In this document: positions 11,376 through 24,231 of the stretch, piece after piece | Position numbering within the stretch: the first letter of the stretch is position 1 | Layout of the letters: every line of letters begins with the position of its first letter | Assembly (NCBI GenBank): GCA_017893485.1 | Contig: CM030362.1 | Span: 30,422,089 to 30,486,088 of the forward strand | Reading direction: 5' to 3' | Source of the DNA: Hemerocallis citrina | Taxonomy: Eukaryota; Streptophyta; Magnoliopsida; Asparagales; Asphodelaceae | DNA length: 64,000 nucleotides | Position numbers and translations under genes: made by a program | The notes under the pieces: model-generated | Seen by the model: only the letters and a program-made list of their open reading frames with translations | Told to the model about the DNA's origin: nothing | The model's database searches: none

Positions 11376-11876
11376 TCAATTGCTGCAGTAAATTACACAT
11401 TTTTCTTCATATTCTTTATTTACTTCAGAATCTTGTCTTTCCTCTTCCAATCCTCCACTAATGTCTACAGTTACTGTTGGCTCGTTATGGACTTGTGTTG
11501 TTGGACTATTGGAGTGTGTTGGATTGCTACGAATTCCAAATACATCCCGCAATAAATCTTGCATCTCATCAGCCACATTTAAGTCGTCATTTAATATGGG
11601 CTCGTCTTCATCTTCTAACACACCCGGTTCAATCGGAATTGCCTGGGCATGCTCTCCATGGCAAAATCATTGTGTGTACCCTTGGAGAAAACCATTGATC
11701 ACCAAATGTGTTTCAACTTCGACGCATGTCTTCAGATGACAGTTAGTACACCGCCGGCTTGGACAAAGAATCAAATTTGGATCACGAGAATTTTTCTTGG
11801 CAAAAATAATGAAATCTTTAACGCCGTCCCGATACTCCTTTGATAATCGTGATTTGCTCATCCAGCTTTTATCCAT
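11376..11876 (-). pseudogene. CACTA (En/Spm) transposase fragment, N-terminal transposase-associated domain
   Basis: On the minus strand an ATG at 11,876 opens MDKSWMSKSRLSKEY, then GVKDFIIFAKKN, a Cys pair in CPSRRCTNC, and VETHLVINGFLQGYTQ. This is the hallmark of the transposase-associated domain at the N terminus of plant CACTA transposases. The next codon, normally Trp, is TGA (11,667-11,669). The same frame then continues with FCHGEHAQ and an acidic stretch (EDEDEP, DLLRDVFGIR) to 11,376. So there is one nonsense change in an otherwise coherent frame of about 166 codons. The catalytic DDE part is missing. The neighbours are LTR elements on both sides, and no CACTA ends could be placed with confidence. 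Confidence 0.75.
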
Positions 11877-12488
11877 TTCAACAATATCACTAAATCTGAA
11901 ATTAAAATTTCATATATTTAAATATTAATAACATCTACCTTACTATGTTGATTGGTCATGAATAGTGTGAAATAAAAATTATTATACCTATTAATGGTGG
12001 AGTGTCATTTGCAATGTTAATATGCATATTTATCACTTAACAGGCCTAAAATGACATAAAACACAGAACACACCTAAAATTTCCAATCATGGTCAGTTAA
12101 AGTGAGCTATTGTTTGTTTATTTATAGTTTTTCTTGAGTTAGCTCTTTATTTCAACTAGTTGCCAGAAACTTTCAAGATTATGAACTTATTATAGTTAAC
12201 TATGTAGATTAATAATTTCACAGCTATTATTCTATTTACTCATTTTTGTAAGTTTGCAATAAAACTAGTGACAGGAGATTGTTTCATGTTGCATAAAAAT
12301 ATAAAACTGATATATACCAGTTCAAGAACAAACTAGTTACATTTTTTAATGAAGGAATCTAAAACATTTTACTCAATTAAACACTTAACACACCTAAAAT
12401 TTCCGATCATGGTCATAGAACCATCAGACAACAAACTAGTTAAAAGTTGACAGAACAAAGACAATATAAAATAATAGAGCTAAGCATA
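11877..12488. other. Non-coding, nothing recognised
   Basis: AT-rich DNA upstream of the CACTA fragment, possibly its 5' leader or an intron. It ends at the target site GCATA of the next insertion. No domain or RNA gene seen. Confidence 0.5.
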
Positions 12489-14003
12489 TGTAACGCCCCG
12501 AATCCCAAATACACTGAATTCGAGAGGTTCTACAGGATCTTTTCACTTTCTTAGTACACTTTTACAGGGAAATTAAAACTTTTCATCATACATCAGAGAT
12601 TACATCCATTTACATCATTCTTTTGCACAGCGGAAGTAAAATTTACAACATTTGAAATAAAGTACAACAACAATAATACAATCTTTAAGCATCCATTCTT
12701 CTTTAATCTTTAACATGACATTTACCTGCATATAAGACTGTGGGTACGTCAGTTTATTCAACCGACGAACATTATACACGGCCATCCTCTCTATGCCGGA
12801 AATAGTATAACTTAACATTTCATATTTAGCAACCACAAACTTGTCACAATTCAAACTAAAGGGACTACCCTATTGATGTCGTGTTGTGATTGTACACTTA
12901 GTCCTTAATGCAGTTAATTATGTTACATGACACTAATGCACACTTGTTCGGATTCTATGCATCCCATACTACATAGGTCCGAGGGCAAGCCCTTATTCGT
13001 TCTTCATCTTTATAGGGTTCAATCCCCCGTTATGTCTTAGTCTACTACTATAACTACGGTAGTGTCTTAGATGTCCTATGATCTATGAGCCCATGTCCAG
13101 GCAGCCTGGAGGGGAATCCCACGCACTGTCACGACGCATCGAGCAGGCAACCTATGGACAATTCAGCCTCCGCCATGGAACAATGGCACCACCCATAGCC
13201 ACTCGAACATCCCACGAGCGTCGCCAACGGGACGATAATTCCGGAGTAGCGCCCACGCCATGTCTTGACGCATCAAGCAGGCAGCCTGTGGATCGCTCTC
13301 ACACCGCTATCCGATGGCCCCCATACTCGTGTTTTTCTTCTACTTTCATCACGTCTCCACTATGTACTAGTCCTTAGTTTAATTTAAAAATCATGAACAA
13401 AATAATCTCTAGAGTTAGCCTCTCCATCAACCGGACTTATTCATTTGTTCATCATGACCAACCTTGGTCTAATTTCATCTCAATTCGTTTTTCTCAATGC
13501 CGGGGAGACTTAGCTACTCTATTTCAAATTTCATTTCACAATCTTTAACTCATAACACTTTCCATGTCGAGTTCTCAAACTCACATGTACATTCTCTTTC
13601 AATTCATGAATTCACTTTGTTCACAAGTCCATCATTACACAAAATTTGCATATACTTATCAATTGTCACATCATGATAATTCTACATTACTAAACGATGT
13701 ACACATTTCATGTTATTCCACAAGTGAGAAAATACTTGCATCATGTCACACAACTACATCTCTTTTACCAATTAATACTTAAAGTTCTCATTCACTTCTT
13801 TTGTCAAAATTTAATCCCATAACATTAATCTATATAAACTCATATATCAAGTTATACATTTTTAACTACAACCATAGTTAAATTCATTCAAATAATACTC
13901 AAATCAGTCCCATAAAATTCCTTATCTTTTTCTGAGAATTACCATATTTATTCCACATTTTTTGGACATCTACAACTCCCAAAAAAATATTTTTTTTTTA
14001 AAG

Positions 14004-14085
14004 TGCCAAAGGGAGGAATCGAACCCAGGCACGGCAGAGAAGGAGCCAAGAGCACCCGCCAACAGACCGATCTGTGCTAGCGATT
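14004..14085 (-). other. tRNA-like module 2, second LTR copy
   Basis: Minus strand: B box GGTTCGATTCC at 14,015-14,025, with an A-box-like TAGCACAGATCGG at about 14,067-14,079. Homologous to 7,415-7,500. Confidence 0.55.
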
Positions 14086-14162
14086 AGTAAAGGGCGAAAT
14101 GGGTGTATGTGCTATCAGTTCGCAGTTATATATACATATATACACAGTTGATAAAAAAATGG

Positions 14163-14240
14163 TGAAGGCCGGGTTTCGAACCGCACCGCTCAGAGAAGCC
14201 AAACGCAGTCAAAGACCACCTGAGCCACTGGCTCGGGTTG
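14163..14240 (-). other. tRNA-like module 1, second LTR copy
   Basis: Minus strand: A box TGGCTCAGGTGG (14,216-14,227) and B-box-like GGTTCGAAAC at 14,172-14,181. Homologous to 7,578-7,650. The A box stays close to consensus although the surrounding bases differ. Confidence 0.55.
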
Positions 14241-15339
14241 TCTTAAACCCACACAAAAATCCATATGTATTATTTTCGTACAGTTCAAAAATTAACTCGA
14301 TGTTCATGTAACCATAGTTTCTTATTGCTTTGGAAAAATTTACTGAAAACTTCCAGATCAGTCTTCACTCATACCAGTAAGATAAAAATAATTTTTTGTA
14401 CTATAAAAATGTATTTCTTCCCACAAATCAATGAATTACTCACTAAATCTACTATTTCTTTTATTTTCGACATTGAAATAATCAATTAGTCTTCTAATCC
14501 CTTTTTCTTTCACAATTCTCTTATGATAATTTACTGTTGTTAATCTTTATTCACAAATACATATATTTTTGGACTTTTCCATACCCACATCAATAAACAT
14601 ATTCATTTAGTGCATGAATAAGAAAAACTCAAAATACTAGCTTTTGAGTGGTTCTACTTGATAGCAACCAAGTAATTTCATTGGTTCATCTATGTCAAAA
14701 TATACAACTACTCCTTGATTAACATAATTGCAACTCAAACATTCAAGCAAACTCTCTATTCAAATTTTAAAGTGTGTCATTTCCTTACTCAATTTCATGT
14801 TTCCACCATTCAATTAACAAGCAATTTAATGGAGATTTTCACACATCAAACTAGCCATATTCCACCATCATTCAATTAAACTAATAATCATAGAAAGTAC
14901 TACATATAATTTAATTTCATGCTAGAATTTCACACACAAATTAATCATTTCAATCCATTCATATACTAACTTTTCAATTAAAGTGGACTCTTATTAGTAT
15001 TTTTCATGTATAGTGTTGGTAATCAAACTAGCATGGACTTCTATACTAGAAATATGAAATGTTTTACCCACCTTAATTGGAGAGAAAAACACAAAAGCAA
15101 CAAGTCCTTGTAGATGAAAGCACCTCCTCCTAGCCAAAAGCACTCAAGCTCCAAGCCTCCAAACCAATGCCGAATGCTTCTCCTTGCACCAACCGAAAGC
15201 TTCCCCTCCTTAGTGATGCCGGCCACTCCAAGCACAAAAGCCCACACAACTCTCTATCTTTATATCTCACACAATCACTACAATACTATAGCTTAGAAAT
15301 TATACTTTGCATATGAAAAATTAGCCATGAGAAGGGGGG

Positions 15340-15347
15340 TATTTATA
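15340..15347 (-). promoter_or_regulatory. LTR TATA box
   Basis: TATAAATA on the minus strand followed by a C run, in the same context as 8,912-8,919. Confidence 0.6.
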
Positions 15348-15883
15348 CTAGGAAATGAGTGGAATGGAGGGCCAAGATTGTTTTGGTGGTTGTTGGATGA
15401 AGGGACTAGATCAAAGTAGGAGTTAGGAAAACTACCCACTTCCATGAAACTACCCCCATGATCACCACACCCAAAATCAAAAATCCCTCCAAAAAGAATG
15501 AAACCCGGCCAAAAAGAATGTGTGCAATGCACGTGTACGTGTAGTGCACGTGCATGCAACTAGGCCAAATTTGTACCTTTTAAATTAAAAAAAGTCTTCT
15601 ACATGACAAGTTTAATTAAAAGAGATTAATTCATGGGCTTCCTTTTTGGGCCAAACTAGTTTATAAAAATAAAAAAAATAAAATACTTTTGGGCTTTTTA
15701 AGAAAGGCTTTTTAATTAAATCAAATAAGGCTTTTAAAGAAAGGCTTTTGTACTAAAATAATTTGAAAAATATGTTAAATACACACATCATGATAAAATA
15801 ATCCAAACAAAATATTGCACGTGCACAACACGTGCAAAATAAATAATTTTTCATTTATTGAAAAATCAGGGTATTACAGCATA

Positions 15884-16575
15884 CTTCACACTATCGACAC
15901 TTGAACTACACTATCTGAAGACCTCAAACTATAATATTGGATATATAGCATATGTTGAAGTGTGCTTGGTCTTTCTTAAGAGAACGGACGCAGACATCTT
16001 ACTTCCACGTTGTATCATAGCATCCATATATCTCAATCTATGAGCAAAATTTATGCATATTTAACTTAAGAAGTCCGAAAAGTAACAAGTAGATGATAAA
16101 GACATGGATGTGCATCTACATTATAAAGCTTCAGATATTTATTATACCAAATTCATCTGAAATCCATCTAGGTTAAGAAATCAATTTAAATCATTCAACA
16201 TCAAGATAATCACAATTTTTTTAGCTGTATCATCAAGAAAAATGACCACAATGTTATTAAATCTTTTCCTTTCTCTTATTTCAATAGAAAATTTAATATA
16301 AAATGCTATAGGGGTTTGTACTTTTGTTATTACACAAGTCAGCAGTGATGTTCATTGTCACAAATTTGGCTATCTACATTTTCTCCAAAAAGGGGAAATT
16401 TTATTAAAATATAAGAATATTTTTCTTTTAATTAATAATCTTTGTATGCAACCTTTGAGATGTAAGTTTGTTAGGATCTGATGGTCCTACAATGTTTATT
16501 CAAAAGTGTTCGCAGTATAGGATTGGTAGGATCTGATGGTCCTACTATGTGTGGAACATCCACATTACATTCATG
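15884..16575. other. Non-coding, short direct repeat only
   Basis: AT-rich DNA, no gene recognised. GGATCTGATGGTCCTAC occurs twice (about 16,474 and 16,530). It ends at the target site GCCTG of the next element. Confidence 0.5.
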
Positions 16576-16580
16576 GCCTG

Positions 16581-17201
16581 TGATATGGCTAAAAATAGGA
16601 TTAAATCGGGACCGTTCACATCGGACACGAATCTTAAAGCTCAGGGGTAAAACGGTAATTTCACATGCAAATGGGTCCGAAGCGGGTAGTGGGTCTCCTT
16701 CTCACAGATCCAATAACCCGCGAACGGATCCACCTCAACTGGGTACGGGTCTCGACCCGATACAAACCCAGTCCGACAGGATAGAATTAGGGCCTCTGAT
16801 TAAACCAAATCAACGGACCTGATTCGCGACTATCCTCTCACCGGGAATTAAGGGATGACATTCCTAATCTGATTACGAGGATTTTATGCCTTATCAGGTC
16901 ACAGGAATCACATTCCTTATCTGATCCCAACGGCAACTATAAATACCCCCCACCCATCTCCATTAAGAGGTAATCAATCTTTTTCTAGTAAAACGCTCTT
17001 TCATAATCATTTCTGGTTACTGACTTGAGCGTCGGAGGGTGCATCGCTGGGATCAACCCCGGTGTCTCGCACTTCCTTGCAGGTGAACGGCGGGAGTCAA
17101 CGGTCAAGCTCCGGCGGAACAGGTTAGGTGTTTGCTATTCAGGTTTTCCAAGAACTCACAAATTCTATCTGTTTGCCCCCACACCGAATTTAGCGGCAAC
17201 A
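16581..17201 (+). repeat. 5' LTR, copy 2
   Basis: TGATATGGC...GGCAACA, with TATA box TATAAATA at 16,938-16,945. The start is set by the GCCTG duplication. Confidence 0.9.
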
Positions 17202-17204
17202 GAT

Positions 17205-17222
17205 TGGCGCCGTCTGTGGGAA
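17205..17222 (+). other. Primer binding site (tRNA-Asp-like)
   Basis: TGGCGCCGTCTGTGGG lies three bases after the LTR. TGGCGCCGTC matches the complement of a plant tRNA-Asp 3' end; later bases match less well. TGGCGCC primer sites are usual in Athila/Tat elements. Confidence 0.7.
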
Positions 17223-17273
17223 AACCATACGAATAGCCTCCTCCTCTTCCCGTCGACTAGCCCTTCTCCAGCC

Positions 17274-19020
17274 ATGCCTCCCAGAAAGGTCAGATCTAGG
17301 GGGTCCAACCGTGGACCCAACCCCGCTGATCAGCAAGAGGTAGCCCCCGTCCAACCTGCTCCGCAGCAGGGACAACCCCCGCTTCAAGTGGAGGACCCTC
17401 TTCAACAAGATCAGCCTCCTCTTCAGAATCAGCAACCCCCCAAGGTTCCCACCGGTCCTCAGCATGCCGGTGCGGGGGGCTCTCGTATGAAGCAACCGCT
17501 CAATTAGGACCGCGTCTCCATACACAACGCCTCTACGGATTCCATGGCCTCTCACAATCCCCAAAATCAGAAGAAGGAAGAGGACCTACGCCACCGTCTG
17601 GACGAGAAGCGGGCCCGAGAGGGAGCCTCCCGCCAACAACGTCCGGGTGAGCGGTCCCCTCACCACCGAGATTATAGAAGGTATCCTGTCCGAAGGGGAA
17701 GGAGGGAGTCCCCCGAGTATTACAGAAGAAGACATCGTTCCCCCGTCGGTCGGCAACCCCCAAGGGACGACGAGGCACCTATCACCCGCGCCGAGTTCCA
17801 ACAACTCCAGGCAATGGTACAACAGGCTCTCAACCTCCGACCCAACAATAACAACGCTCAGAGGGTTCCTACCCCTCCACGGGTCCAAAGTCCTCACCAT
17901 CGGTCCGTAACTCCTCCTCCGGCTCCTAACAACCAACAGTGCATGCCTAGCCCTCGCCGCTCCCAGAGCTATCATCGTCGCTCCCCTTCCTATGAAGACG
18001 AGTCCAGAGGCTCGTTTGACTATCGTCGAAGGGACGATGCTCTCTACCGCCGTTTCCACGAGATGGAGAGGCGCATCGGCCGAATAGACAAGGATAAGGA
18101 GTTAAGAGGAAGGACCATCTGCCCGAGCAGACCTCCCTTCTCCCGGACCATCATGGAAGCTCCTATCCCAAGAGGTTTCGAACCCCCGAAGTTCGAAACT
18201 TACTCGGGGGAGTCGGACCCCGTGGACCACATCGAAAGCTTTAAGACCCTCATGCTAATCCACCAAGCTTCTGATGCTTTGCTGTGCAAAACCTTCCCCG
18301 CCACTCTTAAGGGTTCGGCTCGGGAGTGGTACTCCCGCCTCGCCCCGTCTTCCATATTCTCCTTCGAGCAATTCGAGACCCTCTTCATCACTCATTTTGT
18401 GAGTAGCAGACGCACGGAGAAGACCAACATCTCGTTACTCCAGCTCTGCCAGGAGAAGGGAGAGAAGTTGAGAGACTATGTGAAGAGGTTCACTGCAGAA
18501 GTGAGATCCATCGCTTCCCTTGACCAGCAAGTTGCAGCAGCCGCCTTCCAATCGAACGTCCTCAACTCTAGCCTTCGCTCCTCCCTTGCCAAGAAGCCCC
18601 CACATAATTTTGCCGACCTCCTTCTTAGGAGCGAGAAGTACATTCAGGCCGAAGAAGCCGAGAATCTCCCGAGCTTTGAGGAGACATCTTCCGGGAACAA
18701 GCGAAGAGGGGTCCCAAAAATCCCAGGAGGACGGCAATGGACAGCGTCGCTCGACTCCTCGGTTTGAGAAGTTCACCCCCCTCATTGCCAATATATCAGA
18801 AGTTCTTATGGAAGTGGACAAGGAAGGGCTCCTCCGCGCTCCCCCGAGAATGAATACACCTGGCAAGAAGAGGAACAAGGATAAGTGGTGCCGCTTTCAC
18901 AGGGACCACGGCCACGATACGGATGATTGCCGGGCTCTCAAGGAGGAGATTGAAGAACTCATACAGCGGGGGCACCTGATCAAGTTCGTCCAAAAAGAGG
19001 AGGCCGAGCTCCTCCCCTGA
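17274..19020 (+). pseudogene. Tat-like gag, broken by one stop and one frameshift
   Basis: The ATG at 17,274 opens a Pro/Gln-rich N terminus (MPPRKVRSRG). An in-frame TAG at 17,505-17,507 interrupts it. The same frame then runs to 18,767 through an Arg-rich region and the capsid-like gag core (GSAREWYSRL, FEQFETLFITHF, about codons 345-375). A 14-bp loss at about 18,700 relative to copy 1, between short ACAA repeats, shifts the frame. The remaining C terminus, including the CRFHRDHGHDTDDC knuckle, is in the next frame and stops at 19,020. No pol follows. Gag would form particles, but this copy cannot make a whole protein. Confidence 0.85.
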
Positions 19021-19332
19021 TCATCACCTCTTCCAAACGAACAGAAAGGCCCGCCGAGCTTCAAGACTCAGCTCCTCCCAAGAGGTCTTCACCTTATTGT
19101 AGAAGTAGGATTCTGATTTTCAATAAGGCCGATGCTTGTAACTCGGCCAACAACATGTAATAATGGCTCGCCCTATTGGAGCGGCCACTTAGTTTATTTC
19201 AATAAAACTTTGCATCTTTTCATTGAAAATTATTGCTCTATCTCTCCGAGTCATGACTCTCCTAAATGGTGGGTTCGGAGTCCAGCTTCTTCTACATGGC
19301 TACTCCCGCAACTTACTAACCTTTAACAACGG
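19021..19332 (+). other. Post-gag linker
   Basis: Non-coding, matches 524-836 in copy 1. Contains ATTTCAATAAAACTTTGC, a possible polyadenylation-like AATAAA. No gene. Confidence 0.5.
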
Positions 19333-19670
19333 TTCGGAGTCCAACACTTGGCTCGATTCCTCTTCAAATAACCTGCTCTTCAGCGGGTTAGAAGTGGTCC
19401 GCCATTCGGAACTGCTCCCACAACTGTTGAACACCTACCGATGGTTCGGAGTCCAACACTTGGCTCGATTCCTCTTCAAATAACCTGCTCTTCAGCGGGT
19501 TAGAAGTGGTTCGCCATTCGGAATTGCTCCCACAACCGTTGAACACCTCTACCGATGGTTCGGAGTCCAACACTTGGCTCGATTCCACTTCAAATAACCT
19601 GCTCTTCAGCAGGTTAGAAGTGGTTCGCCATTCGGAACTGCTCCCACAACCGTTGATTCTGTCACTTAAA
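19333..19670 (+). repeat. 114-bp tandem repeat, three units
   Basis: Units at 19,333, 19,445 and 19,559 (spacing 112 and 114). Copy 1 has five units, so unit number differs between copies. Confidence 0.9.
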
Positions 19671-19675
19671 TAGCG

Positions 19676-21120
19676 AGTTCGGAGCACAACTCTTCCCTAG
19701 AGTTGCTCCTCAAGACTCGTCTTCCAGATGGCTCTCCTAGAGCCGAGCTCTTCACTCCGCTCGCCTCCAAAGCGGAGCTCTTCTCAACGAGTTCGGAGCT
19801 AAAACTCTCTCCTAGAGTTGCTCCTCAAACTCGTCTTCCAGATGGCTCTTCTACAAGTCGAGCTCTTCACTCCGCTCACCTCCAAGGCGGACCTCTTCTC
19901 AAACGAGTTCGGAGCTAAAACTCTCTCCTAGAGTTGCTCCTCAAACTCCCCGTCCAGATGGCTCTTCTACAAGTCGAGCTCTTCACTCCGCTCGCCTCCA
20001 AAGCGGAGCTCTTCTCAACGAGTTCGGAGCTAAAAACTCTCTCCTAGAGTTGCTCCTCAAACTCCTCTTCCAGATGGCTCTTCTACAAGTCGAGCTCTTC
20101 GCTCCGCTCGCCTCCAAAGCGGAGCTCTTCTCAAACGAGTTCGGAGATAAAACTCTCTCCTAGAGTTGCTCCTCAAACTCCTCTTCCAGATGGCTCTCCC
20201 AGAGCCGAGCTCTTCACTTCGCTCTTCTCCTAAGCGGAGCTCTTCTCAAACGAGTTCGGAGCTAAAACTCTCTCCTAGAGTTGCTCCTCAAACTCCTCTT
20301 CCAGATGGCTCTTCTACAAATCGAGCTCCCCACTCCGCTCGCCTCCAAAGCGGAGCTCTTCCCAACGAATTCGGAGCTAAAACTCTCTATTAGAGTTGCT
20401 CCTCAAACTCCTCGTCCAGATGGCTCTTCTACAAGTCGAGCTCTTCACTCCGCTCGCCTCCAAAGCGGAGCTCTTCTCAACGAGTTCGGAGCTAAAAACT
20501 CTCTCCTAGAGTTGCTCCTCAAACTCCTCTTCCAGATGGCTCTCCCAGAGCCGAGCTCTTCACTTCGCTCGCCTCCTAAGCAGAGCTCTTCTCAAACGAG
20601 TTCGGAGCTAAAACTCTCTCCTAGAGATGCTCCTCAAACTCCTCTTCCAGATGGCGCTTCTACAAATCGAGCTCCCCACTTCGCTCGCCTCCAAAGCGGA
20701 GCTCTTCCCAACGAATTCGGAGCTAAAACTCTCTCCTATAGTTGCTCCTCAAACTCCTCTTCCAGATGGATCTTCTACAAGTCCAGCTCTTCGCTCCGCT
20801 CGCCTCCAAAGCGGAGCTCTTCTCAACGAGTTCGGAGCTAAAACTCTCTCCTAGAGTTGCTCCTCAAACTCCTCGTCCAGATGGCTCTCCTAGAGCCGAG
20901 CTCTTCACTCCGCTCACCTCCAAAGCGGAGCTCTTCTCCACAAGTTCGGAGCACAACTTTCTCCTAGAGTTCCTCCTCAAACTTGTCTCTCAAATATCTC
21001 TTCTCGACGAGATCGGAGCGCAACTCTCTCCTAGAGTTCCTCCTCAAACTTGTCTCTCAAATAGCTCTTCTCGACGAGATCGAAGCACAACTCTCCCCTA
21101 GAGTTGCTCCTTGCACTCAC
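19676..21120 (+). repeat. About 115-bp tandem repeat, around a dozen units
   Basis: AGAGTTGCTCCTC recurs at 19,700, 19,815, 19,931 and onwards at 115-116 bp. It is continuous here, while copy 1 has an inserted block. Confidence 0.88.
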
Positions 21121-21169
21121 TTCAAAGAATGGGTCTTCACATGGCTCTTACGAGGATCTTCCCAGCACA

Positions 21170-23200
21170 CATCTTCTTCTCCACCGAGCTCAAGGACTCT
21201 TCCACCAACCTCCTCCAAGCTCCACGAACAAGCTCCGAGCACCACCTTCGCGAGCTTCATTCGTGCCGAGCTTCAATACCGGTCACAAAGCTCCGTCATC
21301 TCCTCAAGCTCCGTCGAGCTCCCACCTCGAGCTAGCTTCACCATGGCCGAGCTCCACGTTCGCCACCTTCTACTTCCAATGCCGAAGCTCACAAAGCTCC
21401 GACCAAAGCACCGAGCTCTGAGCTCCCATCATCTTCTCCTCCTCCAAACTCCATGAACGAGCTCCGAGCGCAATGTTGAGCCGAACCCATCAACTCAGTC
21501 ACTGCCGAGCTCTCCCTCTCTCCGAGCTCCACGTCGAACCCTCTCCTCGCCGAACCCATCATTGCCGAGTCCTCTCTCTCCCTCACTCCGAGTTGCGCCA
21601 CCGAGCTCCACACTGACGAAGACGAACTCTAGCGACAGTTCGTGCTCGGAGGTGGTTCGTGGTGTTTCGCGCTCGGAGCTCGGCGACTCAGTGGAGAGGA
21701 CCTCGGCTCGGTAGCGACGACGGAGAGGAGCCCTCTTGCTTCGACCTCATAGCGCCATCCACTTTTGACGTTCGCCCAAGCTCGTCGTCTCCGGTCTCCC
21801 CTTCCACCGACGAGTTTCAGAGCTTCGCCGACCTCTCTCAACGAGCTTCGAAGTTCGTTCGCCACGCTTGCCCACCCCACGGCAGCCAAGCTTCCCTCCG
21901 AACTCCACAAAACCCACGCCGCTGCCATCCTCCTCGCCGAACTCCGGTGGCGATCCCAAGAACGGGGGTGGAGTCGGGGTCGGAGGCGTTGTCGAGTCGA
22001 ATGTTGGGTCGGAGCAACGAAGAAGAAGGGAAAGAAGCAGTTCGAAGTAGAAGAAGAGAAAAGAAGCAGCAAAAAAAAAAAAGTGCCACGTGGCTTCGTT
22101 ACATTCCTCGGCAGATCCAAATCGCCGAGCCGAAGTGCCGATCCGAGGTGCCGAGGTACCGACCCTCGTATATGGAGAAAAATTCGACCGATCCCATCTC
22201 ATCGTCGGATCGTCTCAAAATTCGCGCTAAAACATGATGAACGGCTCAGATCTCGCCATGTCACCACAAAACGACAAGATAACGTTTTCTCAAAACTCGT
22301 GCCTCTTGTCTCGTGATTCGCGCCACGATCGTGATCAACCGTCCAGATTGAGCCACGTAGCTCGGATCTCAAATCCGAGCTACCGAACTACCGAACCGCA
22401 AAGTAGCAAAAAATCTCCTCAAAATCCGTGCTCGGATTTGCCGAACACGAAGCAGAGGTGAAGAAGAGAAATAGCCGAGGAGAGAAAGAACAAGATCATG
22501 AACAGCAGCGAGAGAAGAAGAAGAAGAAAAAAAAAAGAGTTGGCACGGGGCCGGGTCGACCCGTTAAGGGATCCGAACCCGACCCATTCACTCCTTCTCC
22601 ATACTCCCGCCAAAACAAAATCCCCCAACTCTTCTTCACTGTGACCAAAACAAAAACAAAGTAAAAAACCAACTCCAAAAGCTCCGTCACCCCGAGCTCC
22701 CTCTCCATTGCCGAGCTCCCCCACAGTCCACCGAGCCGAGCTCACGCATCCACCTCCGTCGAGCTCCGCCGTCGACCTCCATGCTCGCCCATTCGCCGAG
22801 CTCTTCGTCCAAGCTCCGAACCCATCGTCGGAGTTCTCCCGAGCTCCACGCACGACGAGCTCCACAAGCTGCTCCTCGCCGACCACCACGTCGCGAGTAC
22901 CAACCTCCTCCGAGCTCCACGAATGAGCTCCGAGCGCCACCCTCGCGAGATCCATTCATGTCGAGCTCCGTTGCCGAGCTCCACCTCCGACGACCACCTT
23001 CGAGCTCCGAACTCCACCACCGAGTTCACCGACTAAGTTTCGAGCCCATCGCCGACCTCCATCATCTCCCACGTCGAGCTCGACTTCGTCTTCTTCACGA
23101 AGCTCCGAACCCAACTCCTCGTCCAGCCCCTTCCGACGACGACGAGCACGACCCATCGCCGAGCTTGCCACCTTCGTCGCCGAGCTCACATGAGCAGCTG
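21170..23200 (+). other. GAGCTC-rich low-complexity region, no gene
   Basis: Matches 3,838-5,880 of copy 1. It includes a copy of the TATATGGAGAAAA module at about 22,155-22,345. The junction GAAGCTCGTC at about 23,200 is the empty site of the solo LTR found in copy 1. Confidence 0.75.
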
Positions 23201-24215
23201 AAGCTCGTCATCGAGCCCTTCCTCGACGAACACCGTCGCCTCCACAGTTGAAACTCCTCCCCGTCGTCGCTACCGAGCCGAGCTCCTCTCCACGGAGTCG
23301 TTGAGCTCCGAGCACGAACCACCTTCGACGAGCTCCCTCGCCGTGCCAAGCCCCACCTCCGACGACCACCTTCGAGCTCCAGACCCCATCGCCGAGTTCC
23401 TTCGTCGGAGCCTCCTTCAACGCCGAGTCGAAGACGGAGGCGAAGAAGAGCGAAGAAGAGGAGAAGAACAGTGGCGAGCCAGAAGAAAGAAAGAAAAAAT
23501 AAAAATAAAAATAAAAATAAACGCCACATGGCATGCCACGTGGCAGCATCCTACGCGGTCGGCTGATCCGAGGTGCCATGCCAAAGCGCCGAGCCGAGGT
23601 GCCGAAGCACCGAACTCGTAATTGGAGAAAAAAAGTGGCCGACCAACACGATCCGTCCGATCGTTCCAAAATTCGCATCGCGACACGATCAACGCTCAGA
23701 AATGCGCCACGTGTCCAGATCGTGATCTGCCTCACGATGCGCGCACATCTGATCATTATCGACGGCCAGGAATACTCCACGTGTCCAGGTAATATTTAAA
23801 TTATTTATTTATTTATTTAATTGTTTTTTTATTTAAAAAATCCGAAAAAAATATTTAAAAATCGAAAAAAATTAATTAAAACTTCTAAAAATAATTATTA
23901 ATTCAGAAAAATTATTTTTAAATTCTAAAAAATAATTATTAAATTAGAATAATTAATTAATATTTTTGATAATTAATTATTTAACTCTGAAAATGAATAA
24001 AAAATTCAAAAAAAATGAGAAAAAATTCAGAAAAATCTGGAAAAATCACCAAAAATCCAGAAAATTCTGAGAATATTTTTGGGCATTTTACAAGCCCCTA
24101 ATAACACTGTTACACCCCGAGCAAGATTCCAAACTCCCTTAAGAACACCGATAAAATCCCGTACGCCATTAGAACAGTAAAACTACTCCTCAAAGGCTGA
24201 TCAAACTCAGCCTTC

Positions 24216-24231
24216 GGGAGTGGGGGGCTCG
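24216..24231 (+). other. Polypurine tract
   Basis: GGGAGTGGGGGGCTCG immediately before the 3' LTR. Confidence 0.7.

Larger units (their letters stand above)
12489..15878 (-). mobile_element. Solo LTR-like element of a long-LTR family, copy 2
   Basis: It starts TGTAACGCCCCGAATCCC, ends GGGTATTACA, and is flanked by GCATA at 12,484-12,488 and 15,879-15,883. It is 3,390 bp and aligns end to end with 5,891-9,480. No pol and no internal LTR boundary, so a solo LTR is the simplest reading. Shared blocks include the two tRNA-like modules, a TATA box with C run, and GCACGTGCA near the left end of the AT-rich tail. Different 5-bp duplications show two independent insertions. Confidence 0.85.

Noticed and set aside
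17025..17273. Gag start at the ATG at 17,025
   Set aside because: That ATG lies inside the 5' LTR, upstream of the primer site. The ATG at 17,274 after the leader is the sensible gag start.
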